A stretch of DNA of 64,000 bases from Williamsia sp. 1135 (GTDB lineage: Bacteria; Actinomycetota; Actinomycetes; Mycobacteriales; Mycobacteriaceae). Below are positions 1 through 8,375 of the stretch, in pieces. Positions within the stretch are counted from its first letter, which is position 1. Every line of letters begins with the position of its first letter. Location: contig NZ_MJEI01000107.1 of NCBI RefSeq assembly GCF_002095395.1, positions 389,061 through 453,060 on the forward strand. Direction: 5' to 3'. The notes beneath the pieces were generated by a model. It was given only the letters and a program-made list of their open reading frames with translations. It made no database searches and was not told where the DNA came from. Made by a program: the position numbers and the translations under genes.

Positions 1-63
1 ATCGTGACCGAGGACGGTTGTGAACCGCTCAATCGGCAACCGCACGAGCTGAAAGTCGTCTGA
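1..63 (+). CDS. C-terminal end of probable M24 (Xaa-Pro) peptidase, partial
   Basis: An open frame runs from base 1 to a TGA at 61-63 and encodes only the last 20 residues, beginning IVTEDGCEPLN. The phrase VTEDGxExLN is the usual ending of M24 metallopeptidases of the Xaa-Pro dipeptidase/aminopeptidase type, where it closes the pita-bread fold. The rest lies upstream of the window, so no active-site metal ligands can be seen. A long hairpin at 81-138 follows the stop directly, which supports a genuine gene end. The identification rests on very few residues. Confidence 0.5.
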   Translation: MVTEDGCEPLNRQPHELKVV

Positions 64-80
64 CACCAGCGCACGCTCCC

Positions 81-138
81 GCTCGCAAAACTTGGTCCCG
101 CTCGCTCTGTCGACCGAGCGGGACCGAGTTCTGCGAGC
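81..138. terminator. Long hairpin between convergent genes
   Basis: Bases 81-104 and 115-138 form a 24-bp inverted repeat with two mismatches around a 10-base loop; the core GGTCCCGCTCG pairs perfectly with CGAGCGGGACC. It lies between the plus-strand peptidase stop (63) and the minus-strand PPOX stop (168), so it can serve as a bidirectional terminator. There is no U-tract, which is common for actinobacterial terminators. Confidence 0.7.
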
Positions 139-167
139 GGAGTCGCAGCCAGGACGTGCTCAGCGGT

Positions 168-578
168 CTAGTCAGATGCGGTGAGCAAGCTCTGTGAGCC
201 GAGGATGCGTGCGACCTTGATCTCGATGACCACTCGCCGTGGGTTGATCTTGGGCTGCCGGTACCGCAGCGCATAGCGCCTGACGCCCTCGGCAATCGAG
301 TCGGCGTCGCGCTTTACGGCTGCCGCGCCCTCCAACGTGAGCCACCGCGGTCCGTCCACCTGGAAAACCGCCGCGTATCCGGCACGTCCGACGTTCTTCA
401 CCTTTTGGCTGCCCTCGAACGTGATCACCCGGACGATCTGCGCCTCGGAGTCGTAGGTGAACCCAACAGCAACGACGTGTGGCGTTCCGGCGGCTCGGAC
501 CGTGCTGAGGCTGCCGAGATGGCGGTCGGTGAGGAACTCGAGGGCCGCTGGGGTGAGGTCGTCTGCAGATTTGGCCAT
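168..578 (-). CDS. PPOX-class split-barrel flavin/F420-dependent protein (Rv2074-like)
   Basis: This 136-residue protein belongs to the pyridoxamine 5'-phosphate oxidase-like split-barrel family. Actinobacterial members bind F420 or FMN and reduce small substrates; the M. tuberculosis relative Rv2074 is known as an F420-dependent biliverdin reductase. Visible family features are the N-terminal LTPAALEFLTDRHLGSLST stretch, GTPHVVAVGFTY, and the KVKNVGRAGYAAVFQVDG segment that lines the cofactor site. I chose the ATG at 578 because homologs start close to this MAKSADD sequence; a longer start at MTRHSEV is possible. Its position next to a DprE2-like reductase and cobL matches the Rv2074-Rv2072c order. 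The substrate is unknown. Confidence 0.8.
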   Translation of the reverse strand: MAKSADDLTPAALEFLTDRHLGSLSTVRAAGTPHVVAVGFTYDSEAQIVRVITFEGSQKVKNVGRAGYAAVFQVDGPRWLTLEGAAAVKRDADSIAEGVRRYALRYRQPKINPRRVVIEIKVARILGSQSLLTASD

Positions 579-699
579 GTCATCGAGACTAGTTGCCGTC
601 CTCTGGTGCTCCACCTCCGAGTGCCGTGTCATCTCTTCATACCAACGAAGCCTTTGTTGCCTGCGCAAACGGGTGCCTACGTGCGATAGTCGGCGCGTG

Positions 700-2718
700 A
701 TGGACCAGACCGTGGAAGCACTCGAACTCGTTCGTGGGCAGAATCTTTCCCTCGAATCGATCAGTGGTGGTGACGAGCAGATCGTCGTCGGCGTCGTCAG
801 TGAGTTTCCCTCAGAGAGTTCGGCTCGGCCCGACGTGAGCATCTTGCTCCTCGACAACGCCGGGAAGGTACGCACCAACGCTGATTTCGTCTTTTACAAC
901 CAGCGCGAGGCCGCCGGCGGTGCAGTACGTCTTGTGGAGCGAGCCCCGTCGCCGAACGATGCAACAGGGTCGCCAGGTGAGGTACTCGTCGTCGATTTCG
1001 CCTCGTTGCCTGCAGATGTCGACCGAATCGTCGTCGGTGCGAGTCTCGATTCCGATGCCGAGCTGACGTTCGCGAACGCCGACCAGCTGGAGATCAGCCT
1101 GCTGGTTGCAGAATCGTTGTCGCCGAGTGTCGTCTTCAAGGTCGCGGTGCAGGAACCGGTTTTGGCCCTGCTGTTCGGAGAGTTCTACCGGCGTGGCGAC
1201 GAGTGGAAGTTTCGTGCACTTGGCCAGGGGTATGAGGGCGGGCTTTCTGCGCTGGCACAGGAGTTCGGGGTCGACATAGACGATGAACAAACAACCACCG
1301 ACAGTTCCGGGGTAGTCGCAGAGATCGGTCCAATAGCGGAAGAGATCGACGAACCGGCGGCATCTTCGGACCTCGACGGCCTCCAGTCTGTCGACATGGA
1401 ACCGATCGCTGATCCAGCTCCCATGACCATCAAGAAGGTCGTGCGGCCACCCAGGCTGCCTGAGTGGTCTTTGCGAAACGATCTGAACGACGAGGCCGAA
1501 TGGGATCGGGCGCGGTTGTTCTCGGTGTCCGCGATCGGGAGTGGTGACGAGCGCGAGCGGCGCGCCGTGTCGGCACTGCTGTCGGTGATGAACGGGGTGC
1601 GGGAGTTCGGCCGAGAACTTGTCCGGCGAAGCAGTGGGCCGGCCGGCACGATCGAGACCTTCATCGAGCCCGAGTTCGAATGGAACGAGAAGAAGTATCG
1701 ACCCGACGGCCTGATCCGAGTCACCCGTGGCGTGAAGCAATGGACTGCGCTCGTCGAAGCAAAATCGTCAACGGCGAAGCTCGAGGACAGTCAGGTGGAG
1801 GTCTACGTCGACATCGCGCGGAAGCTCGGTTTCGACGCTGTGATCACGGTGAGCAACCAGCTGTTGGGTGCTCACGATCAACATCCGGTCACCATTGACA
1901 AGCGCAAATTGAAGAAGGTCTCACTACATCACCTGTCCTGGGATGAGATCCGTTCTGTTGCGATACAGATGTCGATGCACCGACAGGTCCAGGATTCGAC
2001 ACAGAGTTGGGTGCTGCGGGAGTTCGTCCGATACCTGCAGCATCCAAAGTCCGGGCTGCACGGCTTCACCGACATGGGACCGCAATGGGTCCAGGTCCGA
2101 GAAGCTGTGAAGACCCGGACACTGAATGTCGACAACAAGGGGGCCATCGAGGTCTGCAACCTGTTCGACCAGCTCGTTCGCCACATCGGCCATGACTTGT
2201 CTTGTCTGTTGAGTACCGATGTCCGCCCGATCTTCCCGCGTAATCGGCCTGACAGCACAAGCCGCATCCAGCAACTCGCCGACTCCGGGATGATGTTCGG
2301 ATCCCTCCGCGTACCCGGCGCGACCGGGCCGCTGACTCTCGCCGTGGATCTGCGATCTGACACAGTCGAATGCTCGACTCTCGTCGACGCGCCTCGTGAG
2401 GGTCGGCCCGTGACGCGAGTGAACTGGATCGTCAAACAGATGCCTGACGCCCACGTCGATACCCTCGTCGAGGCGGTGCTTCCGGGTCGGGCTTCCGCAA
2501 ACGTCGGAGCACTGCTGGGCCAGCTACGTGAGTCGCCGGATGCGCTGGTCCCGGCCGATGGCAAATTGCCCAAGCAGTTCAAGATCACTCGCGGCCACAC
2601 GCTTTCTCGCAACCGCGGAAACGTCGTCATCTCGGCCAACAAACTGGTCGAGGAGTTCTACCGAAACGTCGTGCAGGTTCTGCGGTCACCGAAGCCGGCG
2701 AAGCCCGCCAAGGGCTGA
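700..2718 (+). CDS. TerD domain fused to PD-(D/E)XK nuclease-like domain
   Basis: This 672-residue protein starts at the ATG at 700 and has two parts. Residues 1-195 are a TerD-type domain, with NAGKVRTNADFVFYNQ and the closing EFYRRGDEWKFRALGQGYEGG block shared with the TerD proteins at 21489 and 28953. After an acidic linker (about 195-250), residues 320-390 carry a restriction-endonuclease-like signature: E325, D336 in YRPDGLI, then E353-x-K355 in LVEAKSS, followed by Q365 and a helix. The last 270 residues are not recognised. TerD domains bind calcium in related proteins and act in envelope or DNA stress responses; a nucleolytic role is inferred from the motif. It stands 17 kb from the main Ter cluster. 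The long upstream reading frame overlaps the PPOX gene and is not used. Confidence 0.75.
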   Translation: MDQTVEALELVRGQNLSLESISGGDEQIVVGVVSEFPSESSARPDVSILLLDNAGKVRTNADFVFYNQREAAGGAVRLVERAPSPNDATGSPGEVLVVDFASLPADVDRIVVGASLDSDAELTFANADQLEISLLVAESLSPSVVFKVAVQEPVLALLFGEFYRRGDEWKFRALGQGYEGGLSALAQEFGVDIDDEQTTTDSSGVVAEIGPIAEEIDEPAASSDLDGLQSVDMEPIADPAPMTIKKVVRPPRLPEWSLRNDLNDEAEWDRARLFSVSAIGSGDERERRAVSALLSVMNGVREFGRELVRRSSGPAGTIETFIEPEFEWNEKKYRPDGLIRVTRGVKQWTALVEAKSSTAKLEDSQVEVYVDIARKLGFDAVITVSNQLLGAHDQHPVTIDKRKLKKVSLHHLSWDEIRSVAIQMSMHRQVQDSTQSWVLREFVRYLQHPKSGLHGFTDMGPQWVQVREAVKTRTLNVDNKGAIEVCNLFDQLVRHIGHDLSCLLSTDVRPIFPRNRPDSTSRIQQLADSGMMFGSLRVPGATGPLTLAVDLRSDTVECSTLVDAPREGRPVTRVNWIVKQMPDAHVDTLVEAVLPGRASANVGALLGQLRESPDALVPADGKLPKQFKITRGHTLSRNRGNVVISANKLVEEFYRNVVQVLRSPKPAKPAKG

Positions 2719-2732
2719 CCGGAGACCGCCGG

Positions 2733-3515
2733 TTGCCCGTTTGGGATACTCACCAGGTGAGCAATGGTCAGGTAGTGGTCCTGTTCGGTGGACGCAGCGA
2801 GATCGGGATCGAGGTCGCTGCGCGGATCGCCGCTGGTGCCACGGTTGTGCTGGCGGCTCGGCGCCCTGATGACCTCGAGGAACAGCGCGAGCGCCTGACG
2901 AGCGAAAATGCCGCGGCGGTCCACACGGTGGAGTTCGATGCGAACAACACTGAGCAGCACGGCGCGCTGATCGAACAGATCATCGCCGAGCACGGCCGCA
3001 TCGACGTCGCGATCGTCGCCTTCGGGATTCTGGGCGATCAGGCGCGCGCCGAGACCGATGTGACGCACGCACTGCAGATAGCCCACACGGATTACCTCGC
3101 GCAGATCAGCGTGCTGACCCCACTCGCCGCGACGATGCGTAGTGCCGCTCACGGCGACATCATCGTCTTTTCGTCGGTTGCAGGCGTGCGAGTCCGCCGC
3201 GCGAACTATGTCTACGGATCGACCAAGGCTGGCCTCGACGGGTTCGCGAGTGGACTGTCGGATGCCCTCCACGGCAGCGGAGTTCGCCTGCTACTCGTCA
3301 GGTCAGGTTTCGTGATCGGGAACATGACCAAGGATTTGATGGCTTCAGGAGTCAAACCGGCCCCGATGTCCAGAACTGTGCCGGAGGTGGCCGACGCGGT
3401 CGTAGCCGCCTTGCATCGCGGAAAGAGCGTGGTCTGGGTACCAGGCAAGCTCCGACCTGTCTTCTTCGTCATGCGACTACTCCCGCAGGCTATCTGGCGC
3501 CGGTTGCCGCGATGA
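2733..3515 (+). CDS. SDR oxidoreductase, DprE2-like (Rv2073c-like)
   Basis: A short-chain dehydrogenase of 260 residues, or 252 if the GTG at 2757 is used. It shows a glycine-rich VVLFGGRSEIG nucleotide-binding start, the VAIVAFGILGD strand, and YVYGSTKAG with catalytic Tyr and Lys. The stretch RVRRANYVYGSTKAGLDGF is very close to DprE2, the decaprenylphosphoryl-keto-erythropentose reductase of arabinan synthesis, but the gene lies in the cobalamin locus, as does Rv2073c in M. tuberculosis. It is therefore better called a DprE2 paralogue of unknown substrate. It overlaps cobL by 4 bases (ATGA at 3512-3515), so translation is probably coupled. Confidence 0.82.
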   Translation: MPVWDTHQVSNGQVVVLFGGRSEIGIEVAARIAAGATVVLAARRPDDLEEQRERLTSENAAAVHTVEFDANNTEQHGALIEQIIAEHGRIDVAIVAFGILGDQARAETDVTHALQIAHTDYLAQISVLTPLAATMRSAAHGDIIVFSSVAGVRVRRANYVYGSTKAGLDGFASGLSDALHGSGVRLLLVRSGFVIGNMTKDLMASGVKPAPMSRTVPEVADAVVAALHRGKSVVWVPGKLRPVFFVMRLLPQAIWRRLPR

Positions 3516-4723
3516 GCAATCACCGCTACATCGTTGTCGGTATCGGTGCAGATGGTTGGGACGGGCTGACGCCGGCCTCCCAGCGCGAGTTGCAAGGCGC
3601 CAAAGTCGTGTACGGATCGCCGCGACAACTCGGTCTTCTCGATCCGATCGATGCAGAGCTGCGACCCTGGACCTCGCCGATGTCGGAGCACCTTGCGTCT
3701 GTTCTCGCAGACCCGCAGTCGTGCCCGGTCCACATCCTCGCGTCGGGGGATCCGATGTTTCACGGCGTGGGTGCCAGCATTGTCAAAGCAGTTGGTGCGG
3801 AGAATGTTCGGGTTCTACCAGCCGTGTCCAGCGTGAGTCACGCTGCGTCCAGGCTCGGGTGGGATCTGGCGACCACACGCATCTGTAGCGTCGTCGATCG
3901 GCCGTTGAGTTCGATTCTCACCAGTGTCAGCGACAACGTGCAGCTCCTGGTACTCAGCCGCGATGAGACAACCCCCGAAGCACTCGCGAAGCTGCTGACC
4001 GCCCACGGTTTCGGCTGGTCGCACCTGACCGTGCTCGAACAACTCGGCGGCCCTGCTGAACGCACGTACGGCGGGATCGCTCGAACGTGGCGGTACGCCG
4101 CCGGCGACCGGCTCAATCTCGTCGCGGTCCAGTGCGTCGGCCCCGCGGTCAGCGCGCAGGCAGGTCTTCCCGACACCGATTTCAGCAACGACGGGCAGAT
4201 GACGAAGCAGGCAATTCGCGCCCTGACGGTCACCGCGCTGCGTCCCGCTGCGCGTCAACTGTTGTGGGATGTCGGAGCAGGCGCGGGAAGCATCGCGATC
4301 GAGTGGTTGCGCACCGATCCCTCGTGTAGCGCAATAGCCTTCGAGTCCGACGGCGCTCGGCGCGATCGGATCGGCCACAACGCGTCGGAACTCGGTGTAG
4401 CGCAGGGGTTGACGATTTTCGAGTCCGCTCCGGAGCACTTCGGACACGCACCCGACCCCGATGCGATCTTCATCGGTGGCGGCGTGACCACGGCGGGGAT
4501 CTTGGAGGGTTGCTGGGACGCGCTGCTCGAGGGTGGCCGCATTGTCGTCAACGCTGTGACCATCGAATCCGAAGCGCTGCTGGTCACGTGGCACTCGGCG
4601 GTCGGTGGCACGCTTCGTCGTTTTCAGGTTGATCACGCCGAACCACTCGGGTCTATGACCGCCTGGCGACCAACTCTTCCGGTCACGCAGTGGATAGCCG
4701 ACAAGCCGGTGGCAACACCATGA
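3512..4723 (+). CDS. cobL: Precorrin-6Y C5,15-methyltransferase (decarboxylating)
   Basis: CobL makes precorrin-8X from precorrin-6Y by methylating C5 and C15 and decarboxylating the C12 acetate, in the aerobic cobalamin pathway. The 403 residues contain both expected halves: an N-terminal tetrapyrrole methylase (about 1-205, with VGIGADGWDGLT and LASGDPMFHG) and a C-terminal CbiT-like methyltransferase (about 225-400) with the SAM motif LLWDVGAGAGSIAIEW at 250-265. The length is normal for a fused CobL. It is coupled by 4-base overlaps to the SDR gene before it and to cobM after it (4720-4723). Confidence 0.96.
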   Translation: MSNHRYIVVGIGADGWDGLTPASQRELQGAKVVYGSPRQLGLLDPIDAELRPWTSPMSEHLASVLADPQSCPVHILASGDPMFHGVGASIVKAVGAENVRVLPAVSSVSHAASRLGWDLATTRICSVVDRPLSSILTSVSDNVQLLVLSRDETTPEALAKLLTAHGFGWSHLTVLEQLGGPAERTYGGIARTWRYAAGDRLNLVAVQCVGPAVSAQAGLPDTDFSNDGQMTKQAIRALTVTALRPAARQLLWDVGAGAGSIAIEWLRTDPSCSAIAFESDGARRDRIGHNASELGVAQGLTIFESAPEHFGHAPDPDAIFIGGGVTTAGILEGCWDALLEGGRIVVNAVTIESEALLVTWHSAVGGTLRRFQVDHAEPLGSMTAWRPTLPVTQWIADKPVATP

Positions 4724-5487
4724 CGGTCTACTTCCTGGGGGCCGGACCCGGTGCAGCAGACCTGATCACCCTGCGCGGTGCCCGCGTTCTGTCGCAGTGC
4801 GACACCTGTCTTTACGCCGGATCGCTGGTGCCGGAGGAGATGCTCGAGCACTGCCCAACCGGAGCGAACCTCATCAACACCGCAAAGATGCCGTTGACGA
4901 CGATCATCGAACACATCAGCGACGCGCATCGGGCGGGCCATGACGTCGCCAGGCTGCACTCCGGCGACCCTGCCTTGTATTCGGCTGTTGCGGAGCAGAT
5001 CCGGCACCTTCGGAAACTCGGCATCGACTACGAGATCGTCCCCGGTGTACCCGCTTTCGCGGCGGCGGCCGCGGCACTCAAGCAGGAGCTGACGGTCCCA
5101 GGGGTGGGGCAGTCCCTGCTGATCACGCGGGTATCCACCCTGTCGACGGATATGCCCGCCGGTGAACAACTCGAGGAGCTCGCGCGCTCAGGGGTCACGA
5201 TGGCGCTCCACCTGGCCGCCCATCGGGCTGAGCAGATCGTCGAGGCGCTCGTACCTCACTACGGCGCGCAGTGCCCTGTCGCGGTGGTGGCCTTCGCCAG
5301 CCGCGAGAACGAACAGGTCTTGCGCTGTCGGCTGGAGGAACTGCCGGAACGTCTGGCTGCCGACAACATCGTGCGCACCGCGGTCATCTTCGTCGGCGAA
5401 GTGCTGGCGGCTGACCAGTTTCCTGACAGCTACCTGTACTCGACCGCTCGGATGACGAAACTCCGCGACGACGCTCGGCGCCCGTGA
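4720..5487 (+). CDS. cobM: Precorrin-4 C11-methyltransferase
   Basis: CobM transfers a methyl group from SAM to C11 of precorrin-4, giving precorrin-5. The 255-residue protein is a single tetrapyrrole-methylase domain: VYFLGAGPGAADLITLRGA at the N-terminus, the substrate loop LHSGDPALYSAVAEQ in the middle, and EIVPGVPAFAAAAA after it. The ATG at 4720 is chosen because it begins directly before the conserved first strand and makes an ATGA overlap with the cobL stop. It is followed by cobK with another 4-base overlap (GTGA, 5484-5487). Confidence 0.96.
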   Translation: MTVYFLGAGPGAADLITLRGARVLSQCDTCLYAGSLVPEEMLEHCPTGANLINTAKMPLTTIIEHISDAHRAGHDVARLHSGDPALYSAVAEQIRHLRKLGIDYEIVPGVPAFAAAAAALKQELTVPGVGQSLLITRVSTLSTDMPAGEQLEELARSGVTMALHLAAHRAEQIVEALVPHYGAQCPVAVVAFASRENEQVLRCRLEELPERLAADNIVRTAVIFVGEVLAADQFPDSYLYSTARMTKLRDDARRP

Positions 5488-6242
5488 ACGGCCATCGGGT
5501 TCTGATCCTCGGAGGTACGGCCGAGGCCAGGTCTCTCGCGGCTCTGCTCCACGACGCCGGCATCGACGCTGTCTCCTCGCTGGCAGGCCGGGTGAAGAAT
5601 CCCGCGCTGCCGGTGGGAGAGGTGCGGGTCGGTGGCTTCGGCGGCGTCGACGGGCTGGTCTCGTGGCTTCGAGCAAATGAGTGCACCGCCGTAGTCGACG
5701 CCACCCATCCGTTCGCCCGAGTGATCTCGGCGAACGCCGCGCAAGCGGCAGCTGTCGTTGAACTACCGCTGCTGACGTTGCGCAGAGCTGCGTGGGAAGC
5801 TCGACCCGGTGACACCTGGATAGAGGTCGACGACATGGGTGGCGCTGCGCGGGCCGTCGCCGAGATGGCAGCCGTGCGGGACGATCTGCGGGTCTTCCTG
5901 ACCACAGGAAGGCAGGACGTCGACGCCTTCAAGGCCGTTGATGATGCATGGTTCCTGATTCGGCTCGTGGACCCACCCGAGCGCGAGGGGCCCCGACACA
6001 GCACCACGATCCGAAGCCGGGGGCCCTACACACTCGACGGTGAACTCGCCCTGATGCGCGAACACGGTATAGACGTCATCGTGACAAAGAACAGCGGCGG
6101 CCAGTTGGTGAGGGCCAAACTCGATGCGGCGCAGGAATTGTCACTCCCGGTGATCATGGTCCGTAGGCCATCCACTGTCGGCGGACCGCGCGTTCATACC
6201 GCGGCCGAGGCCGCTCACTGGGTGGCGGGGCTTGCCGAGTAG
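5484..6242 (+). CDS. cobK: Precorrin-6A reductase
   Basis: CobK uses NADPH to reduce precorrin-6A to precorrin-6B (dihydroprecorrin-6A), the step before CobL. The 252 residues show the family landmarks VLILGGTAEARSLA at the N-terminus, VVDATHPFARVISANA near residue 75, FLTTGRQDV in the central hinge and VTKNSGG near residue 200. The start is a GTG that overlaps the cobM stop. The gene closes the cobL-cobM-cobK operon. Its last 28 bases overlap the 3' end of cobIJ on the opposite strand. Confidence 0.95.
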   Translation: MNGHRVLILGGTAEARSLAALLHDAGIDAVSSLAGRVKNPALPVGEVRVGGFGGVDGLVSWLRANECTAVVDATHPFARVISANAAQAAAVVELPLLTLRRAAWEARPGDTWIEVDDMGGAARAVAEMAAVRDDLRVFLTTGRQDVDAFKAVDDAWFLIRLVDPPEREGPRHSTTIRSRGPYTLDGELALMREHGIDVIVTKNSGGQLVRAKLDAAQELSLPVIMVRRPSTVGGPRVHTAAEAAHWVAGLAE

Positions 6243-7720
6243 CGACGATTCGTGAACACTGCCTGACCGCCCACGCGGTCGACGACGGTGGTGGTGGTGG
6301 ACCCGATGATCAGCAGTGTCCGCATGTCGACGGTTGCCGGATCCAAGTCGGCCACCGTGGTGATCACGAGAGACTGTTCGGGTCCGCCGACATCGCGGCC
6401 GAGGATCACCGGGGTTGTGCCCGCAATCTGCTGCAGCAGAATGTCTTTCAACTCGGCGACCTGCCAGGTTCGGCTGGCCGACCCCGGGTTGTAGATGGCC
6501 AGCACGAGGTCGGCGCGCAGTGCGGCGCGGACCCGGTCGGCCACGACGTCCCAGCTCTTGAGGCGATCCGACAGAGAGATCACCGCGTAATCGTGGCCGA
6601 GGGGAGCGCCGGCCAGACTCGCGACGGCGTTGGCGGCTGTCACTCCGGGCACCACGCGGACGGGCACCTCACGCCATTGTTCGTCAGCGGCTTCTTCGAT
6701 GACGGCGGCTGCCATCGCGAAGACGCCGGGATCGCCCGAGGACACCACCACGACCCGCGCGCCGCCTTTGGCGAGATCGAGTGCCATGCAGGCTCGTTCG
6801 GACTCGACCTTGTTGTCGCTGGCGTGCAGTCGCTGACCGGCGCGCGGCGTGATCCGGTTGAGATAGGTCTTGTAGCCGACCAAGTCTGTGGCCTGGGCCA
6901 GTTCGGCACGCACCTCAGGGGTCGTCCATCGATCTGCACCCGGCCCGAGGCCGACCACCACGACCTGGCCGACGTTGTGACCCGACCCGGAGATCAGTGG
7001 GTTGTTCAGCTCGCCCGGAATGACGATCATCGAGAAGTAGGGAACCGTCGAGGCGTCCACGTCGACGACGGGGACCACCCGTTGCGTTGGCGTCGAAGCC
7101 CGCTCGACGTACCAGGCCTGCTCGAGGCGGCCCGACTCCATCAGCGCAGCAACAACATCGGGGAAGGTCCGGCCGAGCTTCATGATGGCCACGGCGTCGC
7201 TGTCGCGCAGTCGGCGGACCAGTTCGTCCTTGGGAAGGGTGCCGGGCAGGACTGTGAGCGTTTCGTCCGCCTCGACCAGAGGTAGTCCGGTGGCGGCCGC
7301 CGACGCACTCACCGAGGTCACTCCGGGGATGATTTCGGTGTCGAAATCTTCGACCAGGCGTTTGTGCATGTGCATGTAGGAGCTGTAGAAGAGTGGATCG
7401 CCCTCGGCGAGCAGTGCGACACTCCGTCCTGCCGAAAGATGCTGTGCCAGAGTCTGTGCCGCGGAGGTATAGAAATCCGCGAGTGCGCCTCGATAGCCGC
7501 CGGGGTGGTCGGTGCTTTCCGTGGTGACCGGATACATCAACTTTTCTTCGATCTGACCGCTGCGCAGGTACGGTGCCGCGACGGACCGGGCGATGGATCT
7601 GCCGTGCCTGGCGCAGTGATACGCGACGACGTCGACCTCGCCGATCACTCTGGCGGCCTTGACGGTCACGAGTTCGCTGTCCCCGGGGCCCAGGCCCACA
7701 CCCCATAGTTTGCCGGTCAT
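6215..7720 (-). CDS. cobIJ: Bifunctional precorrin-2 C20- / precorrin-3B C17-methyltransferase
   Basis: This 501-residue protein fuses two tetrapyrrole methylases. The first half (about 1-240) is CobI-like, with WGVGLGPGDSELVTVKAARV and AEGDPLFYSSYMHMH, and methylates precorrin-2 at C20. The second half (about 255-500) is CobJ-like, with VVVVGLGPGADRWTTPEV and VVSSGDPGVFAMAAA, and methylates C17 with ring contraction. The same fusion occurs in mycobacteria. The ATG at 7720 is placed immediately before the first strand; longer reading frames upstream run through cobH. It lies 7 bases after the cobH stop, so the two are probably co-transcribed with cobG. The 3' end overlaps that of cobK by 28 bases. 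Confidence 0.95.
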   Translation of the reverse strand: MTGKLWGVGLGPGDSELVTVKAARVIGEVDVVAYHCARHGRSIARSVAAPYLRSGQIEEKLMYPVTTESTDHPGGYRGALADFYTSAAQTLAQHLSAGRSVALLAEGDPLFYSSYMHMHKRLVEDFDTEIIPGVTSVSASAAATGLPLVEADETLTVLPGTLPKDELVRRLRDSDAVAIMKLGRTFPDVVAALMESGRLEQAWYVERASTPTQRVVPVVDVDASTVPYFSMIVIPGELNNPLISGSGHNVGQVVVVGLGPGADRWTTPEVRAELAQATDLVGYKTYLNRITPRAGQRLHASDNKVESERACMALDLAKGGARVVVVSSGDPGVFAMAAAVIEEAADEQWREVPVRVVPGVTAANAVASLAGAPLGHDYAVISLSDRLKSWDVVADRVRAALRADLVLAIYNPGSASRTWQVAELKDILLQQIAGTTPVILGRDVGGPEQSLVITTVADLDPATVDMRTLLIIGSTTTTVVDRVGGQAVFTNRRYSASPATQ

Positions 7721-7727
7721 GATCTCT

Positions 7728-8363
7728 CTATTCCGCTGTCGAAGCGAGCGCGTTGATGGCTGCCGCAGTGATGGCCGAACCCCCGCGCCGGCCGAGCACG
7801 GTGAGATACTCGAGGTCGGTGCGATCCGCAAGGGCCTGGCACGATTCGGCTGCTCCGATGAAGCCCACTGGTGCGCCGATGACCGCCGCAGGACGTGGCC
7901 CGCCCGCGTCGATGAGCTCGAGGAGAGCGAACAGCGCGGTCGGTGCATTGCCTATCGCGACCACTGCTCCTTCCAGGACGGGGCGCCAAAGCTCTATGGC
8001 CGCAGCCGTTCTCGTGGTGTCCAACTCGGCCGCGAGTTCGGGGGTCCGAGGATCTCGGAGCATACACAGGACGTCGTTGTCGGCAGGCAATCGCTTCCGG
8101 GTGACTCCGGAGGCCACCATGTTGGCGTCGCACAGAATCGGGGCGCCGGCCTCGAGGGCTCCGCGAGCTGCAGTCACCACGCGGTCACTGGCCCGGACAT
8201 CGGCGGTCAGGTCAACCTGACCGCAGGCATGGATCATCCGGACGACAACGCGCGACAGGTCATCGTCGAAACCGCCGAGGTCTGCCTCGGCGCGGATCGT
8301 GGCGAAGGACTGGCGGTAGATCTCAGCGCCGTCTCGAATATGGGAGTACATGGTGTTTGCCAC
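7728..8363 (-). CDS. cobH: Precorrin-8X methylmutase
   Basis: CobH moves the methyl group from C11 to C12 of precorrin-8X, giving hydrogenobyrinic acid. The 211 residues match the family in size. The likely catalytic histidine is in VVVRMIHACGQVDL near residue 44, and the strongly conserved CDANMVASGVTRKRLP and GAPVGFIGAAESCQAL segments are both present. An alternative start is the methionine in MYSHIRDG three codons later. It sits between cobG, which ends 12 bases before its start on the same strand, and cobIJ. Confidence 0.95.
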   Translation of the reverse strand: MANTMYSHIRDGAEIYRQSFATIRAEADLGGFDDDLSRVVVRMIHACGQVDLTADVRASDRVVTAARGALEAGAPILCDANMVASGVTRKRLPADNDVLCMLRDPRTPELAAELDTTRTAAAIELWRPVLEGAVVAIGNAPTALFALLELIDAGGPRPAAVIGAPVGFIGAAESCQALADRTDLEYLTVLGRRGGSAITAAAINALASTAE

Positions 8364-8375
8364 GATAGAGGTCGC

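Noticed and set aside
457..699. Extension of the TerD-nuclease gene upstream to 457.
   Set aside because: It would overlap the PPOX gene on the other strand for 122 bases and adds residues unlike TerD; the ATG at 700 gives a proper start.
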